From positions 1-23,411 of the forward strand of contig DAONJL010000042.1 of assembly GCA_035405645.1 (NCBI GenBank): DNA of 23,411 bases. The letters are read 5' to 3'. The stretch's first letter is position 1, and the number at the start of each line of letters is the position of its first letter. This stretch comes from DAONJL01 sp035405645 [NCBI: bacterium]. Lineage in GTDB: Bacteria; JAGOBX01; DAONJL01. Below the pieces are notes generated by a model. The model was not told where the DNA came from, searched no databases, and saw nothing but the letters and a program-made list of their open reading frames with translations. Of this stretch, positions 1-8,974 are shown one piece after another. The position numbers and the translations under genes are program-made.

Positions 1-1191
1 ACCTTTTTCAGTGAATTTTATTGCATTACTCACAAGATTTACTATTATTTGATTTAGTCTCAATTCATCTAAGAAAATATTATCTGGAACATTATCATCA
101 ATAATAAGTTGTAAATCAATTTTTTTCTCTTCTGCTTTTATTTTAAACATATTATAAATATGTGATAGCAAATGTTTTAAATTAAATTCACGATATTCTA
201 TTTCAATTTTTCCACTTTCTATTTTTGAAAAATCAATAATATCATTAAGCAAATTAAGTAAATTATTTCCTGATTGTTTGATTAATTTTAAGTATTCTTT
301 TTTATTTTCATCTTTTTCTTCTTCTAATAAAATATCAGTAAAACCTAAAATAGCATTCATTGGTGTTCTGATTTCGTGACTCATATTTGCTAAAAATTCA
401 CTTTTTAATCTATTTGCTTCATCTGCTTTCTCTTTTGCTATATTTAATAAATCAATTAATTCTTTTCTTTTTGTTATATCTTCTTTAACACAAATAAAAT
501 TTACAATTTCATTTTTTTCATTTTTAACAGGTGTTATTGTTGCTGCCTCCCAGAATTTTGTGCCATCTTTTTTTAAATTAAGAAATTCACCTTCCCACAC
601 AGCACCTGATTTAATTGTATTCCATAAAATTTTATAAAATTCATTATCATGATAACCACTTTTTAATATTCTTGGATTTTTACCAATCGCTTCATCTACT
701 CTATAACCAGTTAATTTTTCAAATGCTGGATTTACATATTCTATATTTCCATTTATATCTGTTATAACAATTACATTTGAAGATTGTTCTAATGCTTTAA
801 TGAGTTTTTTGTATTCTTTCTCCAATTCGATTTTTTCTGTTTTATCATCAATATAACAAATAATAAATTGTGTTGAATCATAATTAAATAAAGTACAATG
901 CATTTCAATAAATAAAATTTTATTATTTTTTGTCTTCATTTTTATTTCACAAATATCTTTGCCACATTCCAATATTTTCTTTTCTTTTTCTTTTAAGTTT
1001 TCTACATTTATTTCATATAATAAATCAAACATTGTCATAGTAAGAAATTCTTCATTACTATATCCAAACTTTTCTATTGCTGCTTTATTTACTTTAATTA
1101 TTTCTTTCTTTTCTGCTTTACAAATAAATACAGGATTATAAAAGTTATCAAAGATAAATGAAAAAATATTATTATCAAATTTATTTTCCAT
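1..1191 (-). CDS. PAS-domain sensor histidine kinase (3' part missing at left edge)
   Basis: A cytoplasmic sensor kinase that would autophosphorylate on histidine and pass phosphate to a response regulator. The ATG is at 1191 and the frame is open for 397 codons to the window edge. No N-terminal membrane segment is visible. Residues ~8-120 form a first PAS domain and ~130-245 a second, with the typical PAS core (NPAFEKLTGY) and PAC end (CVKEDIT). The HisKA H-box SHEIRTPMNAILGF holds the phospho-acceptor His272. The N-box of the ATPase domain (NLVSNAIKF, ~387-395) begins just before the edge, so the rest of the ATPase domain and any receiver domain lie outside. A GAGG ribosome binding site precedes the ATG, 11 nt after the djlA-like stop, so it is probably co-transcribed with djlA. 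The ligand is unknown; intracellular redox or small-molecule sensing is typical of soluble PAS kinases, but that is inference. Confidence 0.93.
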   Translation of the reverse strand, partial: MENKFDNNIFSFIFDNFYNPVFICKAEKKEIIKVNKAAIEKFGYSNEEFLTMTMFDLLYEINVENLKEKEKKILECGKDICEIKMKTKNNKILFIEMHCTLFNYDSTQFIICYIDDKTEKIELEKEYKKLIKALEQSSNVIVITDINGNIEYVNPAFEKLTGYRVDEAIGKNPRILKSGYHDNEFYKILWNTIKSGAVWEGEFLNLKKDGTKFWEAATITPVKNEKNEIVNFICVKEDITKRKELIDLLNIAKEKADEANRLKSEFLANMSHEIRTPMNAILGFTDILLEEEKDENKKEYLKLIKQSGNNLLNLLNDIIDFSKIESGKIEIEYREFNLKHLLSHIYNMFKIKAEEKKIDLQLIIDDNVPDNIFLDELRLNQIIVNLVSNAIKFTEKG

Positions 1192-1202
1192 TTATTTCCT
1201 CT

Positions 1203-1958
1203 TTATTTGATATTCCTTTCTTTTTTAATTTTATCATAAGCCTCATTTATTGCTTTTAATCGTTGATTAGCAAATTCAACAAAATCTTCTGGTAATCCTT
1301 TTGCCATTATTTTATCAGGATGATATTGAGTGATTAATTCACGATACTTTGCTTTTATTTCTTCATTTGTTGCTTCTTTTGTTAATCCTAAAATTTTATA
1401 ATATTTATCTTTTTCTTTAATAAATTGTGATTTTATACTTTCATATTCTGTTTCTGATATTTCTAATATTTTAGCAACTCTTCGTATATAATTTTCTTCT
1501 GCAGGAACAAATTTTTCATCAGCAAAAGCAATTCTAAATAATACATTTATTAGTTCAATATTTAAATAAGGATTAGAAAATTTTTTAAATTCATAAGCAA
1601 TTTCATCTATTGTAAGATTGCTATTTAATGTTTCTTTTATTATTGATTTCACTATTCGTAAATTTTCATCAGTAAATTTTAATTTATCTTTAAAAAAATT
1701 TTTTATCTCACGGATTTCTTGCTGCGATACATTACCATCAACCTGTGTAATTTTAACTAATAAAGCAATTAAAGAAACTAAAAAAACACTCTGTTCCTTA
1801 ACATTTAAATTGTTATATGAATTTGCTTTTACATCTTCAGCCTGTTCAATGTTTTCGTTAGATAACAAATAACCAACGACCCCACCAACTAAAGCACCAA
1901 GTGGCCCTCCTAATAAAAAACCAGCACCTGCTCCTAATATTGCATTCCAGTTTAACAT
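1203..1958 (-). CDS. djlA: DjlA-like membrane co-chaperone (TerB + J domain)
   Basis: A probable membrane-anchored DnaJ-type co-chaperone that stimulates DnaK ATPase through its J domain. The order of parts matches DjlA: a Gly-rich membrane segment at residues ~5-32 (GAGAGFLLGGPLGALVGG, glycine-zipper-like), a TerB-like helical domain at ~50-175 with acidic motifs (VDGNVS, ADEKF), and a C-terminal J domain at ~186-249. The HPD signature is His213-Pro214-Asp215. The sequence after HPD (KIMAKGLPEDFVEFANQRL) is characteristic of DjlA rather than of DnaJ. Length, 251 residues, is near that of DjlA. The ATG lies 6 nt after the fabD stop and has no clear ribosome binding site, so translation may be coupled to fabD. 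Family assignment is strong; the symbol rests on domain order, not on a database match. Confidence 0.86.
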   Translation of the reverse strand: MLNWNAILGAGAGFLLGGPLGALVGGVVGYLLSNENIEQAEDVKANSYNNLNVKEQSVFLVSLIALLVKITQVDGNVSQQEIREIKNFFKDKLKFTDENLRIVKSIIKETLNSNLTIDEIAYEFKKFSNPYLNIELINVLFRIAFADEKFVPAEENYIRRVAKILEISETEYESIKSQFIKEKDKYYKILGLTKEATNEEIKAKYRELITQYHPDKIMAKGLPEDFVEFANQRLKAINEAYDKIKKERNIK

Positions 1959-1964
1959 TTTATT

Positions 1965-2885
1965 TCACACATTCTTTTCTATATTTTCAAAATCTGAGAT
2001 AGAAGAAAAATTTATTACATTTATATCTTTATTTATTTTTTGTATAAGACCACTTAATACTTTGCTCGGTCCTGTTTCAATAAATAATTCCACACCTTCA
2101 TTTAATAGTAATTCTATTGTTTTAACCCATAAAACTGGTTTTGTTAATTGATTAATTAATGCCGTTTTTATTTGTGTTACATCATCAGTAATTTTTGCAG
2201 TGGAATTTAAAACAACAGGAATTTCTGGCTTTTTAAACTCAACTCTTTCTATTAACTCTTTTAATTGCTCCTCTGCTGATTTCATTAACGGTGAATGCCA
2301 TGCACCACTTACTTTTAATTCTATTGCTTTATATTTTAGTTCTTTACATTTGCTAACAACTTTATTAACACTTTCAATTGGTCCTGAAACAACTATTTGA
2401 CCTGGTGAATTAAAAGCAGCAGGTTGCACTCGCTCGTCTATACTTTTACATATCTCTAATAATTCTTCTTCTGATATTTTCATTATTGCAGCCATACTTC
2501 CTTTTTCTTGTTCTGCTGCCTGGTGCATTAATTCAGCACGATATTTTACTATTTTTAATGCATCTTCAAATGATAAAACATTTGCTGCTAATAATGCATT
2601 ATATTCACCAAGACTATGTCCTGCAACATAAGAAGGTAAAATATTTTTTTCTTTTAATACAAAATATGCAGCTGCAGAAGTAATAAAAATTGCTGGTTGT
2701 GTATTATATGTTATTTTTAATTCTTCATCGCTTCCTTCAAAACATAATTTCTTATAATCTATGCCAGTAATTTCACAGGCATTATCAAATATTTTTTTTG
2801 CAATATCAAAATTATCATATAAATCTTTGCCCATTCCTGTTGATTGTGAACCCTGTCCTGGAAATACAAATGCAATTTTTTTCAT
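1965..2885 (-). CDS. fabD: Malonyl-CoA:ACP transacylase FabD
   Basis: Transfers malonyl groups from CoA to acyl carrier protein, supplying the extender unit for type II fatty acid synthesis in the cytoplasm. The 306-residue length is standard. Visible signatures are the N-terminal GQGSQ oxyanion motif (residues 10-14), the nucleophile elbow GHSLGEY with catalytic Ser91, Arg116 for malonyl carboxylate binding, and catalytic His197 in GAWHSPLM. The ATG follows a GAGGGTG ribosome binding site. The gene stands apart from other fab genes, unlike the usual fabH-fabD-fabG cluster, and is followed 6 nt later by the djlA-like gene. A promoter 130 nt upstream suggests it starts its own transcript. The stop is TGA. 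Confidence 0.97.
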   Translation of the reverse strand: MKKIAFVFPGQGSQSTGMGKDLYDNFDIAKKIFDNACEITGIDYKKLCFEGSDEELKITYNTQPAIFITSAAAYFVLKEKNILPSYVAGHSLGEYNALLAANVLSFEDALKIVKYRAELMHQAAEQEKGSMAAIMKISEEELLEICKSIDERVQPAAFNSPGQIVVSGPIESVNKVVSKCKELKYKAIELKVSGAWHSPLMKSAEEQLKELIERVEFKKPEIPVVLNSTAKITDDVTQIKTALINQLTKPVLWVKTIELLLNEGVELFIETGPSKVLSGLIQKINKDINVINFSSISDFENIEKNV

Positions 2886-3020
2886 TTTACACCCTCATTT
2901 TTTATACAAATTTTTATTTCTTTTACTTTTCAAATATAATTACTAATTGACAGACAAAATAAATGCACTTATTTATACAAACTCATTTATAATTCTATCT
3001 CGGTTAAATTTTACACATTT

Positions 3021-3050
3021 ATATAATTTTCTTGCTTTACAACCTGTCAA
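3021..3050 (-). promoter_or_regulatory. Candidate sigma-70 promoter for fabD
   Basis: On the minus strand, TTGACA at 3050-3045 is followed after 18 nt by TTATAT at 3026-3021 (TATATA overlaps it at 19 nt). The predicted start near 3014 gives a leader of about 130 nt before fabD. The leader contains an imperfect AT-rich dyad centred on TGCA near 2965, but no riboswitch that I recognise. Confidence 0.5.
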
Positions 3051-3089
3051 AGAGTTTATTGATATTTTATCTTGTTAATACTTTATTTT

Positions 3090-3239
3090 TTATTTATTAA
3101 AAAAAGCAAATAATAATAATCCTATTGTCACAAAAATCATAATCCCAATTATTCTAACATTTATTGAAATCATTGCAATTTTTGTTATTATTGCTAAAAC
3201 AATCAATAAAAAAAGTATTGAAATAATATCTGATTTCAT
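3090..3239 (-). CDS. Small two-helix membrane protein, 49 residues
   Basis: A short open frame starts at an ATG only 2 nt after the stop of the FAD-dependent oxidoreductase and ends with TAA at 3092-3090. The product starts MKSDIISILFLLIVLAIITK and consists of two hydrophobic stretches (residues ~5-23 and ~29-46) separated by a short turn containing Asn and Arg, ending in FNK. This is what a small double-spanning inner-membrane protein looks like. The tight spacing suggests translational coupling to the upstream gene. No separate ribosome binding site is seen. I do not recognise a family, and in such an AT-rich genome a hydrophobic short frame can arise by chance, so existence is probable rather than certain. 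Confidence 0.5.
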   Translation of the reverse strand: MKSDIISILFLLIVLAIITKIAMISINVRIIGIMIFVTIGLLLFAFFNK

Positions 3240-3241
3240 TT

Positions 3242-4399
3242 TTATAATTTCATTTTTAATAAATTAAACTTTATACCATATTTTTCTTTTAATTTTTCGT
3301 ATAATTCATTGTAAAATATTTTACCAATTAGCATTTCACAAAATAAAGAACATACCTCTTTATTTTTAACGCCTAATTTATAACTAATATATGGAAACTT
3401 ATAAAAAAGATTAGCAAATTTTTCTGAATAAATCAAGTTATTTATTATTTTATCTTTTAGTAAATTATTATAATTATCAATATTGTTTTCTTTTTTCTCG
3501 GTTTGTAAAATTGAAATTGCTGCTAATTCACCACTTTTCAATGCATAATAAATTCCTTCGCCTGATAATGAATCAACTAAATTAGCAGCATCACCTACTA
3601 ATAAAACATTACCAGAATTATATTTTTCTATGTTGTTATTAATAGTAAAAAAAGGTAAAATCCAACCTTTTAAATCATTTATCTTTTTTATATTATTTTC
3701 TGTTAAATTAAAATATTTTAAAATTTTATAAAAAAGTTTTTTTAGATTTTTATATTTGTAATTAGTCGAGCCAAGACCAACTGATAAATGTTCTTTTTTA
3801 GGAAAAATCCAGAAATATCCATTTTTTATATTTCCTATATCAACATAAATACAATTATTTATTTTGGTTAAAAATTCTTCTTTCACTTCAATTTCAGAAT
3901 TTAATGTTATTCCAAATATTTTATTTTTTATTATTCTGAATTCTTTATTTACTGAACTTAACGCACCATCTGCTCCTATTAAATATTTTGTTTTATAATA
4001 ATTCTTATCAGTTTCTATTTCTATTAATTCATTATTAAATATTCCTTTTTTAAATTGTTCATTTTCACAAATTTTTAAACCAACTTTTTTGGCTCGTTGT
4101 AATAAATAATTATCAAAATCTTTTCGCATCACCATATCAATTGTAAAATTATTAAATTTAATTTCTACTTTATCTTTACCTTTATATGTAAAAATTGTTT
4201 TATCACATTTTCTTTGAATAATATTTTCAATTTCAAAATTATATTCAGTGATGTGATAAGGTAAGCCGCCCGCACATACTTTTAATCTTGGAAATTGTGC
4301 TTTTTCAATTGCTAAAACATTTAATCCTGCTTTTGATAGATAGAAACCTGCATTTGTGCCTGCTGGACCACAACCAATTATTATTACATCATAAATCAT
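3242..4399 (-). CDS. FAD-dependent oxidoreductase, geranylgeranyl reductase family
   Basis: A flavoprotein of the geranylgeranyl reductase family, whose members saturate double bonds of isoprenoid chains in lipids, quinones or chlorophyll precursors. The N-terminus holds the dinucleotide-binding GCGPAG (residues 9-14) with Glu32 ending the second strand. It is followed by the RLKVCAGGLP segment typical of the family, a mid-protein GADGALSSV, and the second FAD motif LLVGDAANLVDSLSGEG around residue 270 with YYALKSGELAA after it. At 385 residues the length is normal. Its ATG lies inside the 3' end of alaS (11-nt overlap), and a small membrane protein gene follows 2 nt after its stop. The substrate cannot be read from sequence; a menaquinone side chain or membrane isoprenoid is a reasonable guess only. 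Confidence 0.88.
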   Translation of the reverse strand: MIYDVIIIGCGPAGTNAGFYLSKAGLNVLAIEKAQFPRLKVCAGGLPYHITEYNFEIENIIQRKCDKTIFTYKGKDKVEIKFNNFTIDMVMRKDFDNYLLQRAKKVGLKICENEQFKKGIFNNELIEIETDKNYYKTKYLIGADGALSSVNKEFRIIKNKIFGITLNSEIEVKEEFLTKINNCIYVDIGNIKNGYFWIFPKKEHLSVGLGSTNYKYKNLKKLFYKILKYFNLTENNIKKINDLKGWILPFFTINNNIEKYNSGNVLLVGDAANLVDSLSGEGIYYALKSGELAAISILQTEKKENNIDNYNNLLKDKIINNLIYSEKFANLFYKFPYISYKLGVKNKEVCSLFCEMLIGKIFYNELYEKLKEKYGIKFNLLKMKL

Positions 4400-7040
4400 A
4401 ATTATTTTTTATTATTAACTGTTTAAGAAAATTTTCTATTTGAAGTGAATTATAAAAATTAATAAATTTTTCTTTTTCCTGAGTTCCACCACTTGCCATT
4501 GTTTCTTTTCCGCCACCTGAACCATTTACTTTTTCATTTATCTTTTTTATTATTTCTCTGGCTGAATATTCTTTTGACAAGTCTTTACTTACTTTAACAA
4601 TATAAAAATTTTTATCTTCTATATTACTACATAAAATTACTATTCCTGATTTGATTTTATCTAATATTTTATCTGAATAATTCATTAATTTTTTCTGGTC
4701 TGAATTTTCTAATAATTCATAATATATTCTTATACCATTGATTTCTTTTATTTTTTTATTTATTATTTCCTTTTTTATTTCAAATATTTTTGTCTCATAT
4801 TCTTCTATCTGTTTTTTATAATTTTCATTTTCATTTATTATTTTTTCTATCCTATTTTTTAAATTTTCTGGTTCACATTTTAATTGAACTGATATTGTAT
4901 TTAATAATTCTAAATTCTTTTCATAATATTTTATTACTTCTAATCCTGTTATTGCTTCTATTCGCCGCACACCAGCAGAAACCGAACTTTCACTAATTAT
5001 CTTAAATACACCAATTTCACTTATATTTTTACAGTGAGTTCCACCACATAATTCTGCAGAATAATCATCTACTTTCACAACGCGCACTATTTCTCCATAT
5101 TTTTCGCCGAATAATGCTGTTACTCCTTCATTTAAAGCATCATCTAATTTTGTATTATACCAGATTACTGGCAATTGCTTAGCGATTAAATGATTTATTT
5201 GCTCTTCTATTTTTTTTAAATCATTATCTGATATGGGTGTAAAATGAATAAAATCAAATCTTAATTTATCAGGACCAACATAAGAACCTGCTTGTTTTAT
5301 ATGATTACCAAATAATCTTTTTAATGTTTTATGTAATAAATGTGTCGCAGTATGATTTCGTTGTGTTGCATACCTTTTTTCTTCATCTATTATTGCTATT
5401 ATTTCTGTTTCAGAATTTATATTGAATTCACCTTTTTTTATTTTACCTTTGTTTATTATAAAATTTTCTATTTTCTCATTTTCAAAAATTTCTATTTCAA
5501 ATTCATTATTTTTTTCTATTATTTTTCCAGTATCTGAAATCTGACCGCCTGCTTCTGCATAAAATGGATTATCTTCTAATATTAAATCTATTCGTTCTTT
5601 ATTTCGTCTATATCTTAATATTTTTGTCTCTATTTTTAATTTTTCATAACCACAAAAATTATTTTCTTCTTTGTTATTTAGTATTTGCCATGGATATTCT
5701 TCTATGTCATCAATTTTAAACATAGAGCTTTTCCGTCCACGCTTTTGCTGTTCTGCCATTAATTCATTATAACGATTAATATCAACAATTAAATTATTTT
5801 CCTCTGCCATTATTATTGTTAAATCAAGTGGAAAACCATAAGTATCATACAAAATAAAAGCATCATCACCTGAAAAAATTTTTTTATTCTCATTTTTTAA
5901 TTGTTCAACTTTTTTATTAAATAAATATATGCCATTATCAAGTGTTTGATTAAATCGTTCTTCTTCATTTTTTATAATTTCTTTAACATAATCTCTTTTT
6001 TCTATTATTTCTGGATAACTATCACCTAAAATATTTCCAACAATATCAACTAATCTATATAAAAAAGGCTGATTTATTTCCAAAACTTTACCAAATCGTG
6101 AAGCACGCCGTAATATCCTGCGTATTACATAGCCTCGTCCTTCATTAGATGGAATGCATCCATCAGAAATAGCAAAAGTAAGTGTCCTTATATGGTCACT
6201 GATTACTCTAAAAGGTGTGGCATTTTCTTCTGTAAATTTTTTATTTGAAATTTTCTCGACATTTTTTATTATTGGTAAAAATAAATCTGTTAAAAAAACA
6301 GAGTTGACTTTTTGCATTATTGCTGTCAGTCGTTCAAGACCCATACCTGTATCTACACTCTTCATTGGTAATGGATGTAAATTTCCTGCTGAATCACGAT
6401 TAAATTCCATAAATACATTATTCCATAATTCAATGTATCTATCACACCCGCAACCTACTTTACAATCAGGATTTTCACATTTTACATTTTCCTGATAATA
6501 ATAGATTTCAGTGCAAGGACCACACGGACCAATTTCACCCATACTCCAGAAATTTTCTTCATCACCTTTTGATATATCACCAAATCGAAAGATTCGCTCT
6601 ACTGGAAGACCTATTAAATTATGCCATATATTAAATGAATCTTCATCATCTTTATAAATTGAAACAAATAAAAGATTTTTATCTAATCTTAAAACTTCTG
6701 TTAAATATTCCCACGCAAATTCTATTGCTTCTTTTTTATAATAATCACCAAATGACCAATTGCCAAGCATTTCAAAAAAAGTTAAATGTCTGCCATCTTT
6801 TCCAACTGCTTCTAAATCATTATGTTTTCCGCCAGCTCGAATACATTTTTGTGAAGATGCTGCGCGTTTATATTCTCTTTTTTCTTTACCAAGTAATACA
6901 TTTTTAAATTGGTTCATTCCAGCATTTGTAAATAATAAGGTTGGGTCATTTTCCGGGATAACTGATGAACTCGATACAATAGTATGGTTTTTTCCTTTAA
7001 AAAAATTTAAAAATGTTTCGCGTATTCTTTTTGACTGCAT
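4389..7040 (-). CDS. alaS: Alanine--tRNA ligase
   Basis: Charges tRNA-Ala with alanine and edits mischarged serine or glycine. All expected parts are present in 883 residues: the class II catalytic core near the N-terminus (TNAGMNQFKN, RAGGKHNDLE, FFEMLGNWSFGDYYK), the Cys-rich insertion (GCGCDRY) before the motif ELWNNVFMEF, the editing domain with zinc-type ligands His563 and His567 (HTATHLLH) and Cys665/His669 (CGGTHC), a coiled-coil stretch at ~705-750, and the C-terminal DHHA1-type domain with GSGGGKETMASGG. The start at 7040 gives the usual first motif (IRETFLNFF). It lies 35 nt after a Lys/Glu-rich protein gene and probably shares its promoter. No T-box leader is seen. Confidence 0.98.
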   Translation of the reverse strand: MQSKRIRETFLNFFKGKNHTIVSSSSVIPENDPTLLFTNAGMNQFKNVLLGKEKREYKRAASSQKCIRAGGKHNDLEAVGKDGRHLTFFEMLGNWSFGDYYKKEAIEFAWEYLTEVLRLDKNLLFVSIYKDDEDSFNIWHNLIGLPVERIFRFGDISKGDEENFWSMGEIGPCGPCTEIYYYQENVKCENPDCKVGCGCDRYIELWNNVFMEFNRDSAGNLHPLPMKSVDTGMGLERLTAIMQKVNSVFLTDLFLPIIKNVEKISNKKFTEENATPFRVISDHIRTLTFAISDGCIPSNEGRGYVIRRILRRASRFGKVLEINQPFLYRLVDIVGNILGDSYPEIIEKRDYVKEIIKNEEERFNQTLDNGIYLFNKKVEQLKNENKKIFSGDDAFILYDTYGFPLDLTIIMAEENNLIVDINRYNELMAEQQKRGRKSSMFKIDDIEEYPWQILNNKEENNFCGYEKLKIETKILRYRRNKERIDLILEDNPFYAEAGGQISDTGKIIEKNNEFEIEIFENEKIENFIINKGKIKKGEFNINSETEIIAIIDEEKRYATQRNHTATHLLHKTLKRLFGNHIKQAGSYVGPDKLRFDFIHFTPISDNDLKKIEEQINHLIAKQLPVIWYNTKLDDALNEGVTALFGEKYGEIVRVVKVDDYSAELCGGTHCKNISEIGVFKIISESSVSAGVRRIEAITGLEVIKYYEKNLELLNTISVQLKCEPENLKNRIEKIINENENYKKQIEEYETKIFEIKKEIINKKIKEINGIRIYYELLENSDQKKLMNYSDKILDKIKSGIVILCSNIEDKNFYIVKVSKDLSKEYSAREIIKKINEKVNGSGGGKETMASGGTQEKEKFINFYNSLQIENFLKQLIIKNNYDL

Positions 7041-7075
7041 AGTTATTTTGATAATGTTTTAAAGAATTATTAAAA

Positions 7076-7771
7076 TTAATCTTCTTTTTCGTCTTTCTCT
7101 TTTTTCTCTAATTCTTTTTGCATTTTGCGCAATTCTTTTTCTTTTTTTCGCTCTTCTTTTTCGCGCTTTCTTTCCTCACGTTCTTTTTTCTTTTCTTCTT
7201 TTCTTCTTTTTCTTTCTTCTTTTTTCTGTTCTTTTTCTAATTTCTTTTTTTCTTTATCTTTGCCACTTTCTTTTTCTTTTTTCTTTAATAATCTTTTTAA
7301 TTCTTTTTGAAACCATCTTTGATTTCTAAATTCTTCTTCCACACCTTTCTGCCCATATCTTACAATTAAACTATAAGCTTTATATGTTGATGACCAATCT
7401 AATATCTCAAGTTCATCATCTGTAAAATTAGATACTTTCTTTAATTCTTCTTTTATTTTTTCTCTTGGTGGCATTTTTACATCATTTACTAATTTTAAAT
7501 TTTCTTCATCTTTATGCAAATTTCCTGACAATACTGGCTGCTGTTGTGTCATTATTGATTGCTGGTCTTGCACTACACCTTTTTCTTTTGAAAATTCTGA
7601 GTAATCAAATCCACCTTTTGCACCTTTAAAATTTTTCACTATAAAATTTAATTGTTCGCCTGTTGTTTTAAATTCTGCTGTTTCACCACTTGCATTATCT
7701 ATTATTTTGCCGCTATAAGGTTTTAATGAATAAACTTCAATTGTAAAAATTTGTTTTGTTTCATTTGACAT
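7076..7771 (-). CDS. Hypothetical protein with a long Lys/Glu/Arg-rich C-terminal helix
   Basis: No family recognised. Residues 1-~65 look like a small beta-rich domain (IFTIEVYSLKPYSGKIID, with KGAKGGFDY near its end). Residues ~66-95 are Gln-rich linker. Residues ~96-165 form a predicted helical domain (LEILDWSSTYKAYSLIVRYG). From ~165 to the C-terminus the chain is almost entirely Lys, Glu and Arg in an alternating i,i+4 pattern, suggesting a solvent-exposed single alpha helix or coiled coil rather than a globular fold. There is no signal peptide or membrane segment, so it is probably cytoplasmic. Expression signals are strong: AAAGGAGG lies 9 nt before the ATG, and a good promoter lies just upstream. 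alaS follows 35 nt later. A role linked to RNA or ribosomes is conceivable from the charge, but that is speculation. Confidence 0.8.
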   Translation of the reverse strand: MSNETKQIFTIEVYSLKPYSGKIIDNASGETAEFKTTGEQLNFIVKNFKGAKGGFDYSEFSKEKGVVQDQQSIMTQQQPVLSGNLHKDEENLKLVNDVKMPPREKIKEELKKVSNFTDDELEILDWSSTYKAYSLIVRYGQKGVEEEFRNQRWFQKELKRLLKKKEKESGKDKEKKKLEKEQKKEERKRRKEEKKKEREERKREKEERKKEKELRKMQKELEKKEKDEKED

Positions 7772-7803
7772 AATTTTTTACCTCCTTTAATTTTAATCTT
7801 TTC

Positions 7804-7833
7804 ATTTTACTTTATTTTATTTAAAAAAGTCAA
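7804..7833 (-). promoter_or_regulatory. Sigma-70-type promoter for the Lys/Glu-rich gene and alaS
   Basis: Minus-strand TTGACT (7833-7828) and TAAAAT (7809-7804) are separated by 18 nt, giving a predicted start near 7797 and a leader of ~25 nt that carries AAAGGAGG. The -35 box lies directly beside the stop codon of the barrel protein gene, so this starts a new transcript inside the leftward gene set. Confidence 0.6.
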
Positions 7834-7834
7834 T

Positions 7835-8974
7835 TTAAAAATTGTATTTTATCCAGAAATAAATATTTGTATGTTTTAGTGAATATGGGTCATATATTTT
7901 TATTGGCTTAAATTCTGTATTATTTCCGCCAAAAAATAAATTTGAGCCAATTATAATTTGTAAATCAGTAATTGGTAAATATGTTAATTGTGTTGTTATC
8001 ATACAACTCTTATCATCTAAATTTATTATTGTTGAAATATCTTCTTTTATAAAATCATTAAACGAATACCGCTCTAAAAAATAAAAATAATTTTTTGATA
8101 ATGTTGCATCTTCGCCATTTACTAATCTTGTCCACTTATATTTATTTTTATCTTTTTCCGCTCCGCCATCATATAAATATTCGCTTAATAAATATAATCC
8201 TGTGCCTATTGAAAATGTGTAATCAATACCACATACAACTTTATAAAAATTACTTTTATTTGATACTAATATTTGTGATAGATAATCAGAATAATCTGTA
8301 TATTCTATTTCACACCAATAACCAATTCTCTTTTCATTTTTTATTGCTAATCCACTTATTTCTCTTTTATTTAATCTATCAAAATAATAAATTAGATTTA
8401 CATCAAAATTATTTATAAGAGAATAAAAATGAAAGACAGAAATAGAACCATCAAAATCAAGATATGGTAAATAATAGATATTCATATTTGTTACATCAGA
8501 AAAATTGTATTTAAATTTTATTGCATCAATTCCCTGTAATTCATATTGAGGTTCGTTTAATTTTTTTTTGTTTAATATATCAAGAACAGAAAATAAATAT
8601 GATGTGCCAATTGCTATTCTCTGTCTGCCTGTCCGAATATCAAAATTTTTTATTTTAAAATCTATATAAGCTCTGTCTATTTTTATATCTGATTTTTTAC
8701 CTGTATCTTCACTTATGCCAAGCATTGCTAACTCATAATTTTGTAATTTGTTGTATGTTATACCTTCTATTGTTACATTATATTTTACACTTTTTTCTTC
8801 ATTATTACCTGATAATGCTATTCTGCTTTTTAAATAATAATTATTTGTATATTTTTTTTCATCTGGATTATGTCTTATATTTATTCTGCTTTCAAGATAA
8901 CCATTTATTAATTGATCACAAAAAATATTTTTGATAAAAAATAATATAATTAAAAATATTATTTTTAATCTCAT
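7835..8974 (-). CDS. Predicted outer-membrane beta-barrel protein
   Basis: A secreted protein of 379 residues. Residues 1-~19 form a signal peptide (MRLKIIFLIILFFIKNIFC). The rest alternates polar and hydrophobic residues with many Tyr, Asn and Asp, and ends in IYFWIKYNF, with the C-terminal Phe typical of outer-membrane barrels. The segment DIRTGRQRIAIGTSYLFSVLDI resembles the strand-and-loop seen in porin-like or DUF1302/alginate-export-type barrels (GRQ..IAWG...NPLD). Its ATG overlaps the stop of the LolA-like gene (TAATG), so the two are translationally coupled and probably act together at the outer membrane. The Cys at the end of the signal peptide lacks a normal lipobox (Phe at -1), so a lipoprotein is unlikely. 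Substrate unknown. Confidence 0.75.
   Translation of the reverse strand: MRLKIIFLIILFFIKNIFCDQLINGYLESRINIRHNPDEKKYTNNYYLKSRIALSGNNEEKSVKYNVTIEGITYNKLQNYELAMLGISEDTGKKSDIKIDRAYIDFKIKNFDIRTGRQRIAIGTSYLFSVLDILNKKKLNEPQYELQGIDAIKFKYNFSDVTNMNIYYLPYLDFDGSISVFHFYSLINNFDVNLIYYFDRLNKREISGLAIKNEKRIGYWCEIEYTDYSDYLSQILVSNKSNFYKVVCGIDYTFSIGTGLYLLSEYLYDGGAEKDKNKYKWTRLVNGEDATLSKNYFYFLERYSFNDFIKEDISTIINLDDKSCMITTQLTYLPITDLQIIIGSNLFFGGNNTEFKPIKIYDPYSLKHTNIYFWIKYNF

Noticed and set aside
959-1141. Rightward 60-residue frame near the left end
   Set aside because: It lies wholly inside the leftward PAS histidine kinase, whose motifs are clear, and looks like complement sequence.
2945-2985. Possible tRNA or riboswitch in the fabD upstream region
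   Set aside because: No cloverleaf, TTC-type arm or known aptamer core could be drawn; only a weak AT-rich dyad.
7079-7300. Simple-sequence or CRISPR-like repeat in the CT-rich tract
   Set aside because: There is no fixed repeat unit or spacer; the tract is the coding consequence of a Lys/Glu/Arg helix.
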